DNA of 64,000 nt from Sanguibacter keddieii DSM 10542 (GTDB taxonomy: Bacteria > Actinomycetota > Actinomycetes > Actinomycetales > Cellulomonadaceae), in assembly GCF_000024925.1 (NCBI RefSeq), contig NC_013521.1, forward strand, positions 310,001 through 374,000, in the 5' to 3' direction. The notes under the pieces were generated by a model. It was given only the letters and a program-made list of their open reading frames with translations, did no database searches and was not told the origin of the DNA. Each line of letters starts with the position of its first letter. Position 1 is the first letter of the stretch. Below are positions 62,314 to 64,000 of this stretch, one piece after another. The position numbers and the translations under genes were made by a program.

Positions 62314-63362
62314 CCGAGGACACTCACGCGGACCTCCGCGCAGACCTGCACGCCGACGTCGTCGTCGTCGGAGGCGGCACGGCCGGGCTCGCCGCGGCCG
62401 TCGCGCTCGCCCGGTCGCGGCGCAGCGTCGTCGTGGTCGACGCGGGCGAGCCCCGCAACGCCCCGGCCGACGGCGCGCACAACGTCCTCGGCCAGGAGGG
62501 CATCTCGCCGCTCGAGCTGCTGGCGCGCGGGCGTGCCGAGGCCGAGGGGTACGGCGTCCGCGTCGTCCGGGGGCTGGTGACCGGCGCGTCGGGCGTCGTC
62601 GACGACTTCCGCCTCGAGGTCGACGGCGCGGACGAGGGAGACGGCGCGGTGCAGCGAGTCACTGCACGCCGCGTGATCCTGGCGGCCGGGCTGGTCGACC
62701 AGCTGCCCGACGTGCCCGGCGTCGCCGAGGGCTGGGGTCACTCCGTGCTGCACTGCCCCTTCTGCCACGGGTGGGAGGTGCGCGACCAGCGCATCGCGGT
62801 CCTCGGCACCACCGAGAACGCCCTGCACCAGGTGATGCTGTTCCGGCAGCTGAGCGACGACGTGACGTTCTTCGTGCACGACGCCCCCGAGCCGACCGAG
62901 GAGCAGTGGGACCAGCTCGCCGCCCTCGGCGTCCGGGTGGTGACGCCCCGCGTCGAGCGCCTCGTGGTCGACGGCCGGCAGGTGCAGGCGGTCGAGGTCG
63001 AGGGCGGACGGTCGTTCCCGATGGACGCCGTCGTCGTCGCGCCGCGCTTCGTCGCGCGGACCGAGCTCTACGAGGCCCTCGGCGGCGAGCGGACGGTCAC
63101 GCCCTTCGGGGAGCACGTCGCCCCCGACCCGCGCGGCGCCACCGCCGTGCCGGGTGTGTGGGTCGCGGGCAACACCGGTGACCTCATGGCGATGGTCGTC
63201 GCGGCTGCCGCGTCCGGTGTGATGGCCGGCGCCGCCGTCCACGGGGACCTCGCCGTCGCCGACCTCGCGAAGGCCGTCGCCGAGCGTCGCGCACCGTTCT
63301 CGGCCGCCATGGAGTCCGAGGTCCACGAGGCCGTCCTCGCCGACCGCCGCCACGGCGTCTGA
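62310..63362 (+). CDS. Thioredoxin-reductase-like NAD(P)/FAD-dependent oxidoreductase
   Basis: 350 residues. FAD site VVVGGGTAGLAAAVALARSR; redox-active pair Cys149-x-x-Cys152 in HCPFCHGWEV; NAD(P) site IAVLGTTENALHQVMLF; and a C-terminal FAD motif VWVAGNTGDLMAMVVAAA. The sequence lacks a dedicated thioredoxin-binding insert I can recognise. The ATG overlaps the methyltransferase stop by 4 bp, so the two act together. Their pairing with an XRE-cupin regulator suggests a small detoxification or metal/thiol redox system. Confidence 0.88.
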   Translation: MTEDTHADLRADLHADVVVVGGGTAGLAAAVALARSRRSVVVVDAGEPRNAPADGAHNVLGQEGISPLELLARGRAEAEGYGVRVVRGLVTGASGVVDDFRLEVDGADEGDGAVQRVTARRVILAAGLVDQLPDVPGVAEGWGHSVLHCPFCHGWEVRDQRIAVLGTTENALHQVMLFRQLSDDVTFFVHDAPEPTEEQWDQLAALGVRVVTPRVERLVVDGRQVQAVEVEGGRSFPMDAVVVAPRFVARTELYEALGGERTVTPFGEHVAPDPRGATAVPGVWVAGNTGDLMAMVVAAAASGVMAGAAVHGDLAVADLAKAVAERRAPFSAAMESEVHEAVLADRRHGV

Positions 63363-63420
63363 CGCTCTCCCGCACCGCACCGACGGCGGATCGGACCCCG
63401 CTCGCCCGTCAGGTCTCCCG

Positions 63421-63631
63421 CGAGGTCGTACCAGTGCTCGCGAAGTCGTAGCAGTGCCCGCGAAGTCGTACAGAAACGCCAGAACTTCGTCCAGACGGGT
63501 GTGCTCCTGTGTGTCGGTACGACCTCGGCGCAGGAGGTAGGACCTCGTGGTGGGGGATACGACCTCGGCGCAGGAGGTACGACCTCGTGGCGAGCAGGTA
63601 CGACCTCGGGACGAGCGATGCGATCTCGGGG
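63421..63631. repeat. Intergenic inverted/tandem repeat cluster (CGAGGTCGTA / TACGACCTCG)
   Basis: On the left are two 20-bp units, cgaggtcgtaccagtgctcg (63421) and cgaagtcgtagcagtgcccg (63441), and a third partial at 63461. On the right the same decamer appears in the opposite direction as TACGACCTCG and close variants about seven times between 63518 and 63628. GCGCAGGAGGTA is repeated within this part. The whole gap (63363-63654) holds no gene. It can fold into large hairpins. Confidence 0.8.
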
Positions 63632-63654
63632 CCCAGGGCAGGCCTTGCGAGCCG

Positions 63655-63816
63655 TCAGCCGATGCCGGGGTCGCGGTCGAGGAAGCTGAAGGTCTCGGCG
63701 GCCCAGGGGAACACCCAGAGGAACAGGGCGGCGACCACGAGCCCCACGAGCAGCACGGCCTCGATGATCCGCAGGAACAGCGGCCCGGGCAGGTGCCGGA
63801 AGATCCACGGGTACAT
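63655..63816 (-). CDS. Small membrane protein of the sortase operon
   Basis: 53 residues: a short start MYPWIFRHLPGPLFLR, one hydrophobic span (IIEAVLLVGLVVAALFLWVF) and a short tail. Its ATG shares one base with the stop of the class E sortase gene. Proteins of this type often follow actinobacterial class E sortase genes, and their role is unknown. Confidence 0.75.
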   Translation of the reverse strand: MYPWIFRHLPGPLFLRIIEAVLLVGLVVAALFLWVFPWAAETFSFLDRDPGIG

Positions 63817-64000
63817 CAGACGACTCCTGGGTTCTCGAGGACCTGCTCGGGCATGCCATCGGCACGGTCCATCCACCCGACGAACTTCGCGTAGGTGATC
63901 CACCGGTGGTCGTTGCCGTACTCGCCGAGCGTCAGCGAGTGGCAGGTGGTGAGCGTGAGCATCCGCTCGGTCGGCTCGACACCCGGCTGGTTGGGCACGG
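63816..64000 (-). CDS. Class E sortase, C-terminal part (5' end outside window)
   Basis: The end of a sortase: the catalytic Cys is in MLTLTTCHS, followed by the class E-type GEYGNDHRWITYAKFVGW. Class E sortases anchor LAxTG-type proteins, so the LASTG surface protein at 31635 is a fitting substrate. The N-terminus and catalytic His lie beyond the window edge. Confidence 0.88.
   Translation of the reverse strand, partial: VPNQPGVEPTERMLTLTTCHSLTLGEYGNDHRWITYAKFVGWMDRADGMPEQVLENPGVV

Noticed and set aside
63421-63631. CRISPR array
   Set aside because: The repeats are about 10 bp, occur in both orientations and have irregular spacing; no cas gene is nearby.

Overview
The window is about 70% G+C with heavy use of GTG starts and 1-8 bp gene overlaps. 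It carries LacI, DeoR and MarR regulators, several carbohydrate ABC transporters with glycoside hydrolases, and a class E sortase with an LAxTG surface protein. This fits a carbohydrate-degrading actinobacterium of the order Micrococcales (Cellulomonas, Sanguibacter or Oerskovia-like). The order-level assignment is an inference from gene content and base composition; no rRNA gene is present to confirm it.

Layout. 1-3392: the end of a sugar-uptake operon (permease, YesL-like membrane protein, GH31 glycosidase). 3393-8781: an accessory stretch with a clearly lower-GC superfamily 1 helicase, small hypotheticals and an ScoMcrA-like HNH type IV restriction enzyme. 8926-15457: a DeoR-regulated operon (binding protein, two permeases, class II ketose-bisphosphate aldolase, ADP-dependent sugar kinase). 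15590-21451: accessory genes (DUF2971, a repeat-containing hypothetical, SUKH-like, Sel1/TPR, a decayed permease, and a predicted secreted toxin with a small immunity candidate). 21648-28366: a LacI-regulated xylan or arabinoxylan oligosaccharide operon (binding protein, two permeases, GH1, GH43) with palindromic operators. 28429-31143: a 5'-truncated chemotaxis receptor next to an ImmA/DUF4411 toxin-antitoxin pair. 31238-42120: a sortase-anchored surface protein, MFS transporter, LuxR-type ATPase regulator, flavin oxidoreductases and hypotheticals. 42489-59384: a class 1 DISARM defence island. 59511-64000: MarR/VOC, DUF1905, an XRE-cupin regulator divergent from a methyltransferase and TrxB-like oxidoreductase, an intergenic repeat cluster and the end of a class E sortase gene.

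The most striking finding is in the DISARM island. The order is drmD, drmMI, an inverted silent second copy of the drmMI 3' end, a serine recombinase, drmA, drmB and drmC. The expressed drmMI and the silent cassette share a codon-aligned perfect inverted repeat of 120 bp (49453-49572 and 51213-51332). Inverting the segment between them would replace the last 245 residues of the methyltransferase with a different 239-residue C-terminus, in frame. The recombinase gene lies just outside the invertible segment. This looks like a phase-variable, specificity-switching DISARM system, analogous to invertible hsdS or BREX pglX loci. I know of no description of it for DISARM, but I could not search.
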